From positions 28,780 to 92,779 of the IMG/VR virus record IMGVR_UViG_3300028024_000007: a DNA stretch of 64,000 nt. The stretch is one strand, 5' to 3'. Shown in pieces: positions 48,252 to 55,588 of the stretch. The position numbers and the translations under genes were made by a program. Within the stretch, counting starts at the first letter, position 1; each line of letters opens with the position of its first letter. The stretch is from a virus. The notes under the pieces are model-generated. The model made no database searches. It saw only the letters and a program-made list of their open reading frames with translations, and had not been told where the DNA came from.

Positions 48252-49130
48252 ATGAAGATGTTCAAGGTGTTCTCGGTGGGCGTGATGCTGGTGGCGGTGG
48301 GGTGCGGCGGGGCGCCGCCCGAACCCGCGGGAGGGCCGGCGAAGGCGCCGCAGTCAGAGGCCGTGCCGATCCCGTTCCCGCCCGGCATCGGGAACTGGAC
48401 GGCGTACACCACGGTCCCGGGGCACCCGAAGGCGGAGGTGTCCGACCTCTACTCGTGCGGAGGGTGGTCGTACCGGATGTTCTTCTCCTGGAACCAGTAC
48501 CGGGATGCGAGTTCCCCCACCGGGTCGTACGCGGACATCGGGCTGTCGACCCCCGACACCGTGGGGTCGAACCACCAGGACGTCTCGGCCGACGTCTACC
48601 TGACGTGCTACGGGGGGATCCTGATCCAGGACTACGGGCAGCAGCCCGGCGGCAACCCGATCTACGGGATGTTCTACGGATCTAACTGGGACCAGGGGAA
48701 CTGGATCTCCTGCCAGCTGCACACGGTCTGGCCCGCGTCGTGGCACGCGCAGGATCCGATCACGACGGTGTACCTGCGGGCGTACTACTACACGCCGGCG
48801 CCGGTGGGCGCGTACGCCGACCCGACCGACCCCTACGGCAAGATCAACTTCTACCTGTCCTCCGGGAAGGCCGGCGGCACCCCGGGCAGCGGCTGGTGCG
48901 GCGACGGGTGGGTGCGCACCACCGTGCTCCCGCTGGACAAGGTATTCGAGACGTCCGCCACGCCCGCCAGCTGCCAGGACGCGGTCAACGTCGGCCTGAT
49001 CAACTCGATGTCCTGCGGGTGCCCCAACGGGAACCTGAACGCTCCCAAGTGCGACTACTACCCGCCGCCGTGCGACAGCGTGCCGATCGACGGGTGCATG
49101 AACTTCCCGCCCAAGTCCGGGGGCGTCTGA
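48252..49130 (+). CDS. Secreted lipoprotein moron
   Basis: This 292-residue protein has a signal peptide with lipobox VGCGG (about 17-20), a Pro-rich linker (22-45) and a beta-rich extracellular domain containing GNWTAYTTVPG (about 45), several aromatic-rich strands and paired Cys near the C-terminus (CQDAVNV, MSCGCPNGN, CDSVPIDGC). The style matches lipoproteins of Gram-negative predators or myxobacteria, which supports such a host. It is likely a phage-borne cell-surface or exclusion protein, inferred. It lies between the helicase and UDG-like genes. The 94-base gap before it contains a small CCGGGG hairpin. Confidence 0.6.
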   Translation: MKMFKVFSVGVMLVAVGCGGAPPEPAGGPAKAPQSEAVPIPFPPGIGNWTAYTTVPGHPKAEVSDLYSCGGWSYRMFFSWNQYRDASSPTGSYADIGLSTPDTVGSNHQDVSADVYLTCYGGILIQDYGQQPGGNPIYGMFYGSNWDQGNWISCQLHTVWPASWHAQDPITTVYLRAYYYTPAPVGAYADPTDPYGKINFYLSSGKAGGTPGSGWCGDGWVRTTVLPLDKVFETSATPASCQDAVNVGLINSMSCGCPNGNLNAPKCDYYPPPCDSVPIDGCMNFPPKSGGV

Positions 49131-49369
49131 TGGCGCGGGCGTGGTCGGACGTGAGCGAGGCGCAGCGAGCTGGGATCGAGGAGTGCCTCCGGGGCCTGCG
49201 CCGGCGGGCCCTGCCGAATCTCCTGGAGATGGTCACGGCCGACTGCGCCCACCTGGTGGCCGCGAACCGCATCAGCCGGGAGGCCGTCGAGGCCGAGGCC
49301 CTGAAGGTGTCCAAGGTGGTCGAGGACGCCGTGGACGCCGCGCTCGAGCGGCTGGGGTTCCGGCCGTGA
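49130..49369 (+). CDS. Small helical hypothetical protein
   Basis: This 79-residue helical protein (GIEECLRGLRRRALPNLLEMVTADCAHLVAANRIS) starts one base inside the previous stop. No family recognised. Confidence 0.5.
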   Translation: MARAWSDVSEAQRAGIEECLRGLRRRALPNLLEMVTADCAHLVAANRISREAVEAEALKVSKVVEDAVDAALERLGFRP

Positions 49370-49572
49370 GGGGGTCGGCGGTCGTCTGGCACGCGAGCAT
49401 GGACCTGTACCTCGACCACGTCCGGAGGTTCGGCCTCCCCGGTGGATTCGCCAGCGCGAGGGTGGACGCCACCTGCACGTGCGACCCGACCCTCCCCGAC
49501 CGGGCCTGCGACGTCGGGGAGGCGCTGTTCCGGGTCCGCGCCCGGGACATGGTCCGGAAGGGCGTCGCGTGA
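49366..49572 (+). CDS. Small Cys-containing hypothetical protein
   Basis: This 68-residue protein starts at GTG overlapping the previous stop. A TCTCDPTLPDRACDVG segment (about 39-54) has spaced Cys typical of metal sites. No family recognised. Confidence 0.5.
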   Translation: MRGSAVVWHASMDLYLDHVRRFGLPGGFASARVDATCTCDPTLPDRACDVGEALFRVRARDMVRKGVA

Positions 49573-50147
49573 CCAAGCGCAGCGCGCGGGAGGAGCGCGA
49601 GCTGCACGAGTACATCGCCTCCGCGGTGGTCATGTCGCCGCAGCGCTGGAAAGACCCGCTCTGGCGCCCGAGCTACCGCGCGGTCCTGGTGGGCGAGGCG
49701 AACCCGCTGGGCGGTGACCCGCGCGCCGCCCTGTTCCCGAAGCCGATCGGGTCGGCCGGCTGGCGCCTCTGCCACAAGGTCCTCGGCCTCTCCCCGTTCG
49801 AGTACTGCGACCAGTTCCACCGGGTGAACCTCTGCCCGGTCGGCTGGTGCCTGGCGGACGCCCGGGTCCGGGCGGTTGAGGTCGCGGTGGAGGCGTACGC
49901 CCACGACTGGGATCCCTCCGCCTCCCCCGTCCCCCTGGTCCTCCTGGGCGCCAAGGTGGCCCAGGCGTTCCGGGTTCCCTACGAGCCGTTCACCGTGGGC
50001 TCATGGCTTGCGCCAGGCGGGGCGTTCTCTGTCCGGTACGCGTCCCTGCCCCACCCGAGCGGCCTCTGCCGCGCCTGGAACGTCTCCGGCGCCTACGAGC
50101 GCGCCCGGGGGCTCGTTCTGGGGCTGACGAAGCCGTCAAAGACCTGA
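49569..50147 (+). CDS. Uracil-DNA glycosylase-superfamily protein
   Basis: This 192-residue protein has the UDG-fold pattern: VLVGEANPLGGDP (about 39-51), a CDQFHRVNLCPVG region and HPSGLCRAWN (about 161-170), where HPS corresponds to the family's terminal motif. It starts at GTG. It may be a UDG-like enzyme acting on modified or uracil-containing DNA; catalytic activity is not shown because the active-site Asp/Asn equivalents are uncertain. Confidence 0.6.
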   Translation: MTKRSAREERELHEYIASAVVMSPQRWKDPLWRPSYRAVLVGEANPLGGDPRAALFPKPIGSAGWRLCHKVLGLSPFEYCDQFHRVNLCPVGWCLADARVRAVEVAVEAYAHDWDPSASPVPLVLLGAKVAQAFRVPYEPFTVGSWLAPGGAFSVRYASLPHPSGLCRAWNVSGAYERARGLVLGLTKPSKT

Positions 50148-50153
50148 TCGCTG

Positions 50154-50183
50154 TTTCCTTTTGGAAACGGTCGCGTTAATTTT
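50154..50183 (+). promoter_or_regulatory. Replication-side promoter D with adjoining palindrome
   Basis: TTTCCT (50154-50159) and TAATTT (50178-50183) are 18 bases apart. The overlapping GTTTCC-TTTT-GGAAAC (50153-50168) is a perfect 6-bp palindrome. Unlike A-C, the core GTTACGGTAAC is absent. Confidence 0.45.
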
Positions 50184-50241
50184 CTCCCCGCTGGGGCTGA
50201 CCTGGTCGGAAACCGGGTCGCCTAAACCGAAAGGAATCCCC

Positions 50242-50358
50242 ATGATTGAACCAAGGTCGCCTAGATCAATCCGTCCCGCTCGTCTTTGGCCTTCAGCAAG
50301 CCGGGGGTTCCGCGGGACGGGGCGGGTTGTTCTAGCCGACTTTGGGGGCGGCCGGTGA
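50242..50358 (+). CDS. 38-residue basic peptide
   Basis: A small frame begins at ATG 50242 after an AAAGGAAT site at good distance and ends inside the next start codon. It is Arg-rich (RSPRSIRPARLW, SASRGFRGTGR). Lower third-position GC leaves it uncertain; it could be a leader peptide. Confidence 0.4.
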   Translation: MIEPRSPRSIRPARLWPSASRGFRGTGRVVLADFGGGR

Positions 50359-50549
50359 GTGCGGTCGCCTCCGGGTGGGCCAAGAAGCGCGCTCGGATCC
50401 TGTCCCTCCATGGGAATTCCTGCACATGGTGCGGAGCGGTCGACACGAAGCTCCCGATCCCTCCCCAGGGATGCTGGCTGCAGGTCGACCCTCGCGGACC
50501 GTCGGAGCGCGGCGTGGTCTGCGTTCGGTATTGCGGAGGTGGGATTTGA
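50355..50549 (+). CDS. Small CxxC protein
   Basis: This 64-residue protein starts at GTG overlapping the previous stop. It contains CTWCGAVD (about 23-30) and Cys residues 42, 57 and 61, suggesting a zinc knuckle. It overlaps the methyltransferase start by four bases. Confidence 0.5.
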   Translation: MSAVASGWAKKRARILSLHGNSCTWCGAVDTKLPIPPQGCWLQVDPRGPSERGVVCVRYCGGGI

Positions 50550-51613
50550 GGTTCGGCTCCCTGTTCTCCGGGATCGGAGGTCTCGACCTGGCGCTCGAAC
50601 ACTTCGGCCACGCCCCCTTGTGGCAGGCCGAGCGAGACCCGTACGCGCGTAGCGTGCTGGCCCGTCACTGGCCCGAGGTCAGTTGCTTTCACGACGTGAA
50701 GGAGATCGATGGCCACGCCCCCCCCCCTGACATCATCTGCGGCGGTTTCCCCTGCCAGGACATCTCGAATGCCGGCAAGCGCGTCGGCATCGACGGCGAG
50801 CGATCCGGCCTCTGGTCGGAGTTCGCTCGGATCGTTCGCGAGCTTCGACCGCGCATCGTCCTCGTGGAGAACGTCGCAGCTCTCACTGTTCGGGGGCTCG
50901 ATCGGGTTCTCGGAGATCTGGCCGCGCTCGGGTTCGATGCGGAATGGGACGTGCTTCGAGCGTCCGACGTCGGCGCGCCCCATCTCCGAGCGCGAATCTT
51001 CATTCTTGCCTACGCCGAGCGCGACGCCTTACGGTTCGAATCAGGGTGGCTCGGCGGGCAGGGTCGGGCCGACTCGTCTGAGTCTCGACTCGATGGCGGC
51101 GCAGGGGCTGTGGCTGACGCCCACGGCAGCGGACAGTCGCCGATCGAGCGGAACGTACGCGCGGGGGAGTCTGACGCTATCCGGTGCCGTACGGACTTGG
51201 CCGACTCCGACTCCGACGGCGGGGGACTCCAGAGCCAGCGGCGGGAGGAACACGACCGCAGCGAAGCCAGGCTCACGGACGCACGCGGGGACGTCGCTTA
51301 CGGACGCCGTTGTTCGACAGAGCTGGCCGACACCGACGGCGCGGAACGGCGATCCGAAGCGGGGGATGCCGTCGGCGGAGCTCGCGCAACGGAGACTGGA
51401 CGACGGGAAGCGCAACCTGGAGGACGCCATCGCGGTCTCCGGCGCTGGGGCAACTGGAGCGTTGAACCCGAGGTGGGTCGAGTGGCTCATGGGGTTCCCG
51501 GACGAGTGGACCGCCTGCGCTGCCTCGGAAACGCCGTCGTCTGGCAGCAAGCGGCGCTCGCGATCGAAGTCCTGACGGCGCGGGCACTGTCTGACGTCGG
51601 CGGTGCCGCATGA
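50546..51613 (+). CDS. Cytosine-5 DNA methyltransferase (Dcm type)
   Basis: This 355-residue protein starts at TTG and has motif I FSGIGGLDLALEHFG (7-21), catalytic PCQ in GGFPCQDIS (69-71), ENV (108-110), motif VIII LRARIFILAYA (147-157) and motif X LGNAVVWQQAALAIEVL (about 326-342). Residues 165-310 are a variable, Asp/Arg/Ser-rich target-recognition region. It would methylate cytosine, protecting phage DNA from restriction. Third-position GC is lower than in the neighbours and most of it overlaps a second long frame (next entry). Confidence 0.85.
   Translation: MRFGSLFSGIGGLDLALEHFGHAPLWQAERDPYARSVLARHWPEVSCFHDVKEIDGHAPPPDIICGGFPCQDISNAGKRVGIDGERSGLWSEFARIVRELRPRIVLVENVAALTVRGLDRVLGDLAALGFDAEWDVLRASDVGAPHLRARIFILAYAERDALRFESGWLGGQGRADSSESRLDGGAGAVADAHGSGQSPIERNVRAGESDAIRCRTDLADSDSDGGGLQSQRREEHDRSEARLTDARGDVAYGRRCSTELADTDGAERRSEAGDAVGGARATETGRREAQPGGRHRGLRRWGNWSVEPEVGRVAHGVPGRVDRLRCLGNAVVWQQAALAIEVLTARALSDVGGAA
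50709..51575 (+). CDS. Overprinted phage protein in the +1 frame of the methyltransferase
   Basis: The frame from ATG 50709 (288 residues) is nested inside the methyltransferase but has recognisable conserved motifs of a widespread phage family: SSSWRTSQLSLFGG, EIWPRSGSMRNGTCF, LPTPSATPYGSN and LNPRWVEWLMGFPDEWT. Such motifs I recall from proteins encoded beside or within Dcm genes in prophages. The two proteins therefore seem to share DNA, with compromised codon usage in both. Expression and function of the overprinted one are unproven. Confidence 0.55.
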   Translation: MATPPPLTSSAAVSPARTSRMPASASASTASDPASGRSSLGSFASFDRASSSWRTSQLSLFGGSIGFSEIWPRSGSMRNGTCFERPTSARPISERESSFLPTPSATPYGSNQGGSAGRVGPTRLSLDSMAAQGLWLTPTAADSRRSSGTYARGSLTLSGAVRTWPTPTPTAGDSRASGGRNTTAAKPGSRTHAGTSLTDAVVRQSWPTPTARNGDPKRGMPSAELAQRRLDDGKRNLEDAIAVSGAGATGALNPRWVEWLMGFPDEWTACAASETPSSGSKRRSRSKS

Positions 51614-51729
51614 GCGCGCGCGTGTCATCGGGCGCCGGGTCCGAGCAGGTTGTGAGTACGCCGCGGGACTTCCCCGCTGGAGTCCCGGCGGCTGAAGTCT
51701 GGAAGCTGTCTCAGAGAGAGGCGTCATGA
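51610..51729 (+). CDS. 39-residue hypothetical peptide
   Basis: A 39-residue frame with ATGA overlap at both ends links the methyltransferase to the next gene, consistent with a translational chain. Sequence MSARVSSGAGSEQVV and AAEVWKLSQREAS. No family recognised. Confidence 0.45.
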   Translation: MSARVSSGAGSEQVVSTPRDFPAGVPAAEVWKLSQREAS

Positions 51730-52652
51730 AGTTCGCCGCCGTCTACCCGGCGACCCTGAATGCTCCGCCGTTCTCCGACGCCTCTCCGGCCGCGCTCGGC
51801 GCCTGGGTCCGTCTCGCGGCCGCCGCCGCGGTCGCCGAGTCTGACGAGCTCCTGCTGACTCCGACATCGTCCGAGCGGACGTTCCTCCTGGGCGCCGGGG
51901 TGACCCTGGCAGAGGTCCAGGTGGCGGTCCAGGCGGGCCTCTGCCGGTGGGTCGATGGCGGCCTTTTCGTAGAGGGCTACGACTACCGCGGGCAGAAGCG
52001 TGTCGAGTCGATGCGCTCGAATGGAGCCAAGAGCGGAGGTCGGCCGAAAAAGCCAACAGAATCGAAGGGTAAAAACCTGCCGGTTAACCAGCCGGGTAAC
52101 CGGACTGAAACCCAGGCAAAAGCCCCTACCCTTCCTCTCCCTTCCCTTCCTTTCCAAACCAAACCAAACCCAGAGATCAGAATCAGAGAAGAACACGCGA
52201 CCGAAACCGGTCGCGCTTCTCCGGTCCAGCAAACCCTGCTGTCTGTGCAATCCGGAGATCCCCGGACCCCGAAGGTTCCGCGCCCGCGCCGCGCCGCGCT
52301 GACCCCGGCCGGGGAGCCTGGTGTCCGCGAGGTGATCGGCTGGTTCTGCGATGCCTGGAAGGAGGCGAACGGTGGGGCCCGCTACTGCCTGCTCCCGCGG
52401 GACGCCGGGCAGGCGAAGGCGATGGTATCCGGTCTACCTGCGGCGCTGATGGCTGAGCTCCCGGTGATGTTCCAGCGGTATATGCGCGACCGGGACCCGT
52501 TCGTGGAGAAGCAGGGGCGGAGCCTGGCGTTCTTTTGCACGAGCGGCGGGGTGAACAAATATCGGTCGGAGCGTCCCGCCGGCCAACACGCGAACGGGCA
52601 CGTCAAGGCGACGTCCGACAAGGTCTTCGTGACCGGGAGGGTAGCGGTATGA
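51726..52652 (+). CDS. Phage replication initiator-like protein
   Basis: This 308-residue protein has an N-terminal helical region (1-85; winged-helix-like AALGAWVRLAAAAAVAESDELLLTP), a Lys/Pro/Gln-rich linker (SNGAKSGGRPKKPTES and after) and a C-terminal helical domain (about 200-285) with WFCDAWKEANGG. This is the layout of phage O-type or DnaD-like replication initiators. It lies directly before a DnaC-like loader, supporting an origin-binding role. An origin is likely in or near this gene; I see no obvious iterons. Confidence 0.6.
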   Translation: MKFAAVYPATLNAPPFSDASPAALGAWVRLAAAAAVAESDELLLTPTSSERTFLLGAGVTLAEVQVAVQAGLCRWVDGGLFVEGYDYRGQKRVESMRSNGAKSGGRPKKPTESKGKNLPVNQPGNRTETQAKAPTLPLPSLPFQTKPNPEIRIREEHATETGRASPVQQTLLSVQSGDPRTPKVPRPRRAALTPAGEPGVREVIGWFCDAWKEANGGARYCLLPRDAGQAKAMVSGLPAALMAELPVMFQRYMRDRDPFVEKQGRSLAFFCTSGGVNKYRSERPAGQHANGHVKATSDKVFVTGRVAV

Positions 52653-53302
52653 GCAAACCAGAGATCGGGAAGGACGAGAAGATCGGGGACTACGTGAAGC
52701 GCCTGGAGGCGTGGGGGCTCACGCCAGAGGGCGCGGCGCACGCGTCGCTCGCCCTGCGCCTGCAGGAGGAGGCCAGGCGTGACGAGGACGCGCGGTGGCT
52801 CCGTGACCAGGCCTGCGTCCCGAGGTCGGTCCTGGAGATCTTGGTGAAGGAGGTCCGGGCTACGGAGCCGATGGAGGTCGCGCGCCAGAACCAGGCGTGC
52901 AAGCTCCTGGTCCTGGCGGGGAAGGCTGGGGCCGGGAAGACCGTCGCGGCCTGCTGGCTGGTGGCCCAGCCGAAGACGAAGACGGCCCTGTTCGTGAAGG
53001 CGGCGCAGCTCGCGCGGTGGCAGCGGTACGACGAGGACGAGGTCGACCGACTCATCGACCCCGGGCTCCTGGTCATCGACGACCTGGGGGCCGAGTTCAA
53101 CGACGAGCGCGGGTCGTTCCTGACCCTGCTCGACGAGGTCCTGGTCCGGCGGCTCGAGGAGAAGCGGCGGACGGTCGTGACGACGAACCTGGACGCCGGG
53201 GAGTGGGAGGCGCGCTACGGGATCCGGATCCTCGACCGCATCCGCGAGTCGGGCGTGTTCTACCAGTTCGGCGGGCCGTCGCTCCGCGGGCGTGCGCTCT
53301 GA
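52649..53302 (+). CDS. DnaC-like helicase loader (AAA+ ATPase)
   Basis: This 217-residue protein is an AAA+ ATPase like DnaC. Walker A is GKAGAGKT (91-98), Walker B LLVIDDLGAE (about 140-149), and VVTTNL (about 176-181) is sensor 1. RIRE near the C-terminus provides the arginine finger. It would load the DnaB helicase encoded at 55585. It overlaps the initiator gene by four bases. Confidence 0.8.
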   Translation: MSKPEIGKDEKIGDYVKRLEAWGLTPEGAAHASLALRLQEEARRDEDARWLRDQACVPRSVLEILVKEVRATEPMEVARQNQACKLLVLAGKAGAGKTVAACWLVAQPKTKTALFVKAAQLARWQRYDEDEVDRLIDPGLLVIDDLGAEFNDERGSFLTLLDEVLVRRLEEKRRTVVTTNLDAGEWEARYGIRILDRIRESGVFYQFGGPSLRGRAL

Positions 53303-53661
53303 TGGCGAACCAAGTGGAGATGGTGGAGCCGTGGGTGGTCTGTCCGAGCACGGGCCCCGAGGACCCGCTGGCGGCGGAGTTCGTGGCTACCCAGGATGGC
53401 GAATCGGTCATCGAAACGGACGGGAACGATGAGATCATCTTCGCCTCGCTCGAGGTCCGCGAGCTCGTCAGGCTGGCTCCGAAGATGCTGGCGCTGCTCC
53501 GCGACCTCGAGTGGGAAGGTAGCGCGTTCGTGCTGGAGGGAAGTGGCGGCTGTCCGCAGTGCGGCGCGGAGGGCTCAGCGGAGTATCCCGGTAAGCATGA
53601 GGACGGGTGCGTGCTCGCCGAGATCTTGAACGCCGTGGACGCCGTCCGAAAAGGGACCTGA
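53302..53661 (+). CDS. Hypothetical protein with Cys pair
   Basis: This 119-residue protein has a helical middle and a CPQCGAEGSAEYPGKHEDGC segment (about 84-103) that suggests a zinc finger. It starts at ATG overlapping the loader stop. Function unknown. Confidence 0.55.
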   Translation: MANQVEMVEPWVVCPSTGPEDPLAAEFVATQDGESVIETDGNDEIIFASLEVRELVRLAPKMLALLRDLEWEGSAFVLEGSGGCPQCGAEGSAEYPGKHEDGCVLAEILNAVDAVRKGT

Positions 53662-54554
53662 TGGCGAAGCGCATCGCTCTCCCTGTCGAGCTCGTCGGCA
53701 TGGCCGTGATCGCGAGTGTGAGCGGCGGCAAGGACTCGACCGCGCTCCTTCTGGCGCTGCGTGAGGAGGGCATCCCGCATCGGGCCGTGTTCGCTGATAC
53801 GGGGTGGGAGGCGCCGGAGACATACGCCTATCTCGACCTGCTGCGCACCCGGATGGGGCTCGCCATTGACGTGGTCGGAACGCCAGGCGGGATGGAGGCG
53901 AAGATCCGAGCGCGGGCTGGGTTCCCGGGCCGGATGCAGCGATGGTGCACGCGTGAACTGAAACTGGAACCGTTGCGCGCCTACCACGATCGCGTCGAGG
54001 AGGAGACCGGCCTCGAGAGCGTCTGCGCGGTCGGCGTGCGCGCGGCCGAGAGCGACGCCCGGGCAAAGATGCCGGAGCTCGAAGACGAGCCGGACGGGCC
54101 GCGGTCGTGGGGCGGATGGGTGTGGCGGCCGCTCATCCGCTGGACGGTCGAGGACGTGATCGGCATGCACAACCGGCACGGCATCCCGGTCAACCCGCTC
54201 TACCAGCGCGGTCACAACCGGGTCGGCTGCTTCCCGTGCATCTACGCGGGCAAGGAGGAGATCGCGCTGGTGGCCGAGCACGCGCCAGAGAAGATCGACC
54301 AGATCGCGGCGCTCGAGGTCGAGATGACGGCCCTGCGCGCTGAGCGAAACGCCGCCGAGCCGGAGCGCTACAAACACCCGGAGGCGACGTTTTTCATGGC
54401 TCGGCATGGCGTCGAGCCGATGGACATTCGCGCCGTCGTCGATTGGTCGCGCACGTCGCGCGGAGGACGGCAGCTGAAGCTCTTGGCCGATCCGCCGCAG
54501 GGAGGGTGCATGCGCTGGGGGATCTGCGACACGCCCTCCGAAGAAGCGCCCTGA
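53661..54554 (+). CDS. PAPS-reductase-family (ATP-pyrophosphatase) protein
   Basis: This 297-residue protein has the PP-loop SGGKDST (21-27), C96 in RWCTRELKLEP, C190 and C193 in GCFPCIYAGKEE, and terminal Cys near 282 and 288 (GGCMRWGICD), a layout of the phosphoadenosine phosphosulfate reductase family found in phages and in DNA sulfur-modification systems (DndC-like). It may take part in sulfur addition to nucleic acid, or act in cysteine metabolism; the sequence alone does not decide. Confidence 0.65.
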   Translation: MAKRIALPVELVGMAVIASVSGGKDSTALLLALREEGIPHRAVFADTGWEAPETYAYLDLLRTRMGLAIDVVGTPGGMEAKIRARAGFPGRMQRWCTRELKLEPLRAYHDRVEEETGLESVCAVGVRAAESDARAKMPELEDEPDGPRSWGGWVWRPLIRWTVEDVIGMHNRHGIPVNPLYQRGHNRVGCFPCIYAGKEEIALVAEHAPEKIDQIAALEVEMTALRAERNAAEPERYKHPEATFFMARHGVEPMDIRAVVDWSRTSRGGRQLKLLADPPQGGCMRWGICDTPSEEAP

Positions 54555-54952
54555 TGGCGAAGCCCGCGCCCGCGAAGACGTTCGCGACCTACTCTCCGAG
54601 CTCGTCCATCTGGACTCCGATCTACGAACTGACGAAGGAGTTCGTGACCTGGGAGGTGCTCTGCCCCGGGTGCCTGAAGGACTTCGTCTCCCGGCGCTGG
54701 ACGCCGAAGGCGGTCGGGCTCGCGCCCCAGAAGTGTCTCCGCTGCGCTGCCCGCGCGGCCAACAAGCAAACCCAGGAGGTCCCCCGTGCCCAGACGACCG
54801 AGCCCGAAGAAGCCCGACCGAACCACGATTCGGAACGCCGTCCCGCTGACCCTGCACCCGCGCCGGCCGGAGGACCTGCTCTCCGCCTGCAACCTGTGCG
54901 GCGTGCCGGGCCCGCTCGACAAAAACCCGCAGCGCGAGCACGACGAGCATGA
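54554..54952 (+). CDS. Cys-containing protein with run-on tail
   Basis: This 132-residue frame starts at ATG 54554. Residues 1-75 look coding, with FVTWEVLCPGCLKDFVSRRW and KCLRCAARAANKQTQ, a probable zinc-binding pair. From about 54770 the frame has low third-position GC and is low-complexity Pro/Ala/Arg, overlapping the well-supported next gene by 167 bases. It probably lost its original stop near 54770. Confidence 0.5.
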   Translation: MAKPAPAKTFATYSPSSSIWTPIYELTKEFVTWEVLCPGCLKDFVSRRWTPKAVGLAPQKCLRCAARAANKQTQEVPRAQTTEPEEARPNHDSERRPADPAPAPAGGPALRLQPVRRAGPARQKPAARARRA

Positions 54953-55274
54953 CGTCCCGGTCGAGGGCGACGGGGCCCTCGTGTTCCTGGGTGAGCGCCC
55001 GGCGCACGTGCTCTGCCACCAGCTACTGGAGGACCACCCGCGGCTCTACGCGCGGGTCCGCGGGAACCCCGGGCACCTGCCGGTGCTCTGCGGCCCGTGC
55101 GTCTGGCGGAGCGGGCTCGGGTGCCGGCACCCGGACCTGAAGTCGAACGGCGGTCGCGGCCTGAACGTCGGGTTGACCAACGGCCTGCCGCCGAACGCCA
55201 TCATCTGCCCGCCGCCTAAGATCGTGCCGTGGGCGGTGTCCTGCTCTGGGTTCGCTGACGCGGGTGAGTCGTGA
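54786..55274 (+). CDS. Zinc-finger-like hypothetical protein
   Basis: This 162-residue protein starts at GTG after ACCCAGGAGG. It contains CNLCGVPGPLDKNPQREHDEHD (about 35-56), LCHQLLEDH and LCGPCVWRSGLGC (about 101-113), suggesting two zinc sites. High third-position GC favours this frame over the overlapping tail of the previous one. Unknown function. Confidence 0.6.
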   Translation: MPRRPSPKKPDRTTIRNAVPLTLHPRRPEDLLSACNLCGVPGPLDKNPQREHDEHDVPVEGDGALVFLGERPAHVLCHQLLEDHPRLYARVRGNPGHLPVLCGPCVWRSGLGCRHPDLKSNGGRGLNVGLTNGLPPNAIICPPPKIVPWAVSCSGFADAGES

Positions 55275-55588
55275 GGCTCCGCGGGACGCCGCTGCAGCGC
55301 GCTCGTGATCTCGTCGAGGCGGCGATGCACGATATCATCCATGAGTGGGACGAGTGGCACGACAGGGGCAGCGTGTTGCCGCGCGGCGAGCTGGAGCTGC
55401 AACTAGACTGCGAGTCGACCAGCTATGTGCTGGTGGTCAAAGTCTACCCGGAAGAAGAGTCGTACTTCGCTGGCGACATCGTCACGGCGCTGGAACCCGT
55501 CCTCAAGCTCCACGGCGTGAACCGTGTCGAAGTGAGGTCGAGCTTTGCGAAGAGCGAGACGCTGTCCTACGAGGACGACGCGGAGTGA
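55271..55588 (+). CDS. Hypothetical alpha/beta protein
   Basis: This 105-residue protein starts at GTG. An N-terminal helix (RLRGTPLQRARDLVEAAMHDIIHEWDEW) is followed by strands (ELELQLDCESTSYVLVVKVYPEE). It overlaps the DnaB start by four bases. No family recognised. Confidence 0.55.
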   Translation: MRLRGTPLQRARDLVEAAMHDIIHEWDEWHDRGSVLPRGELELQLDCESTSYVLVVKVYPEEESYFAGDIVTALEPVLKLHGVNRVEVRSSFAKSETLSYEDDAE

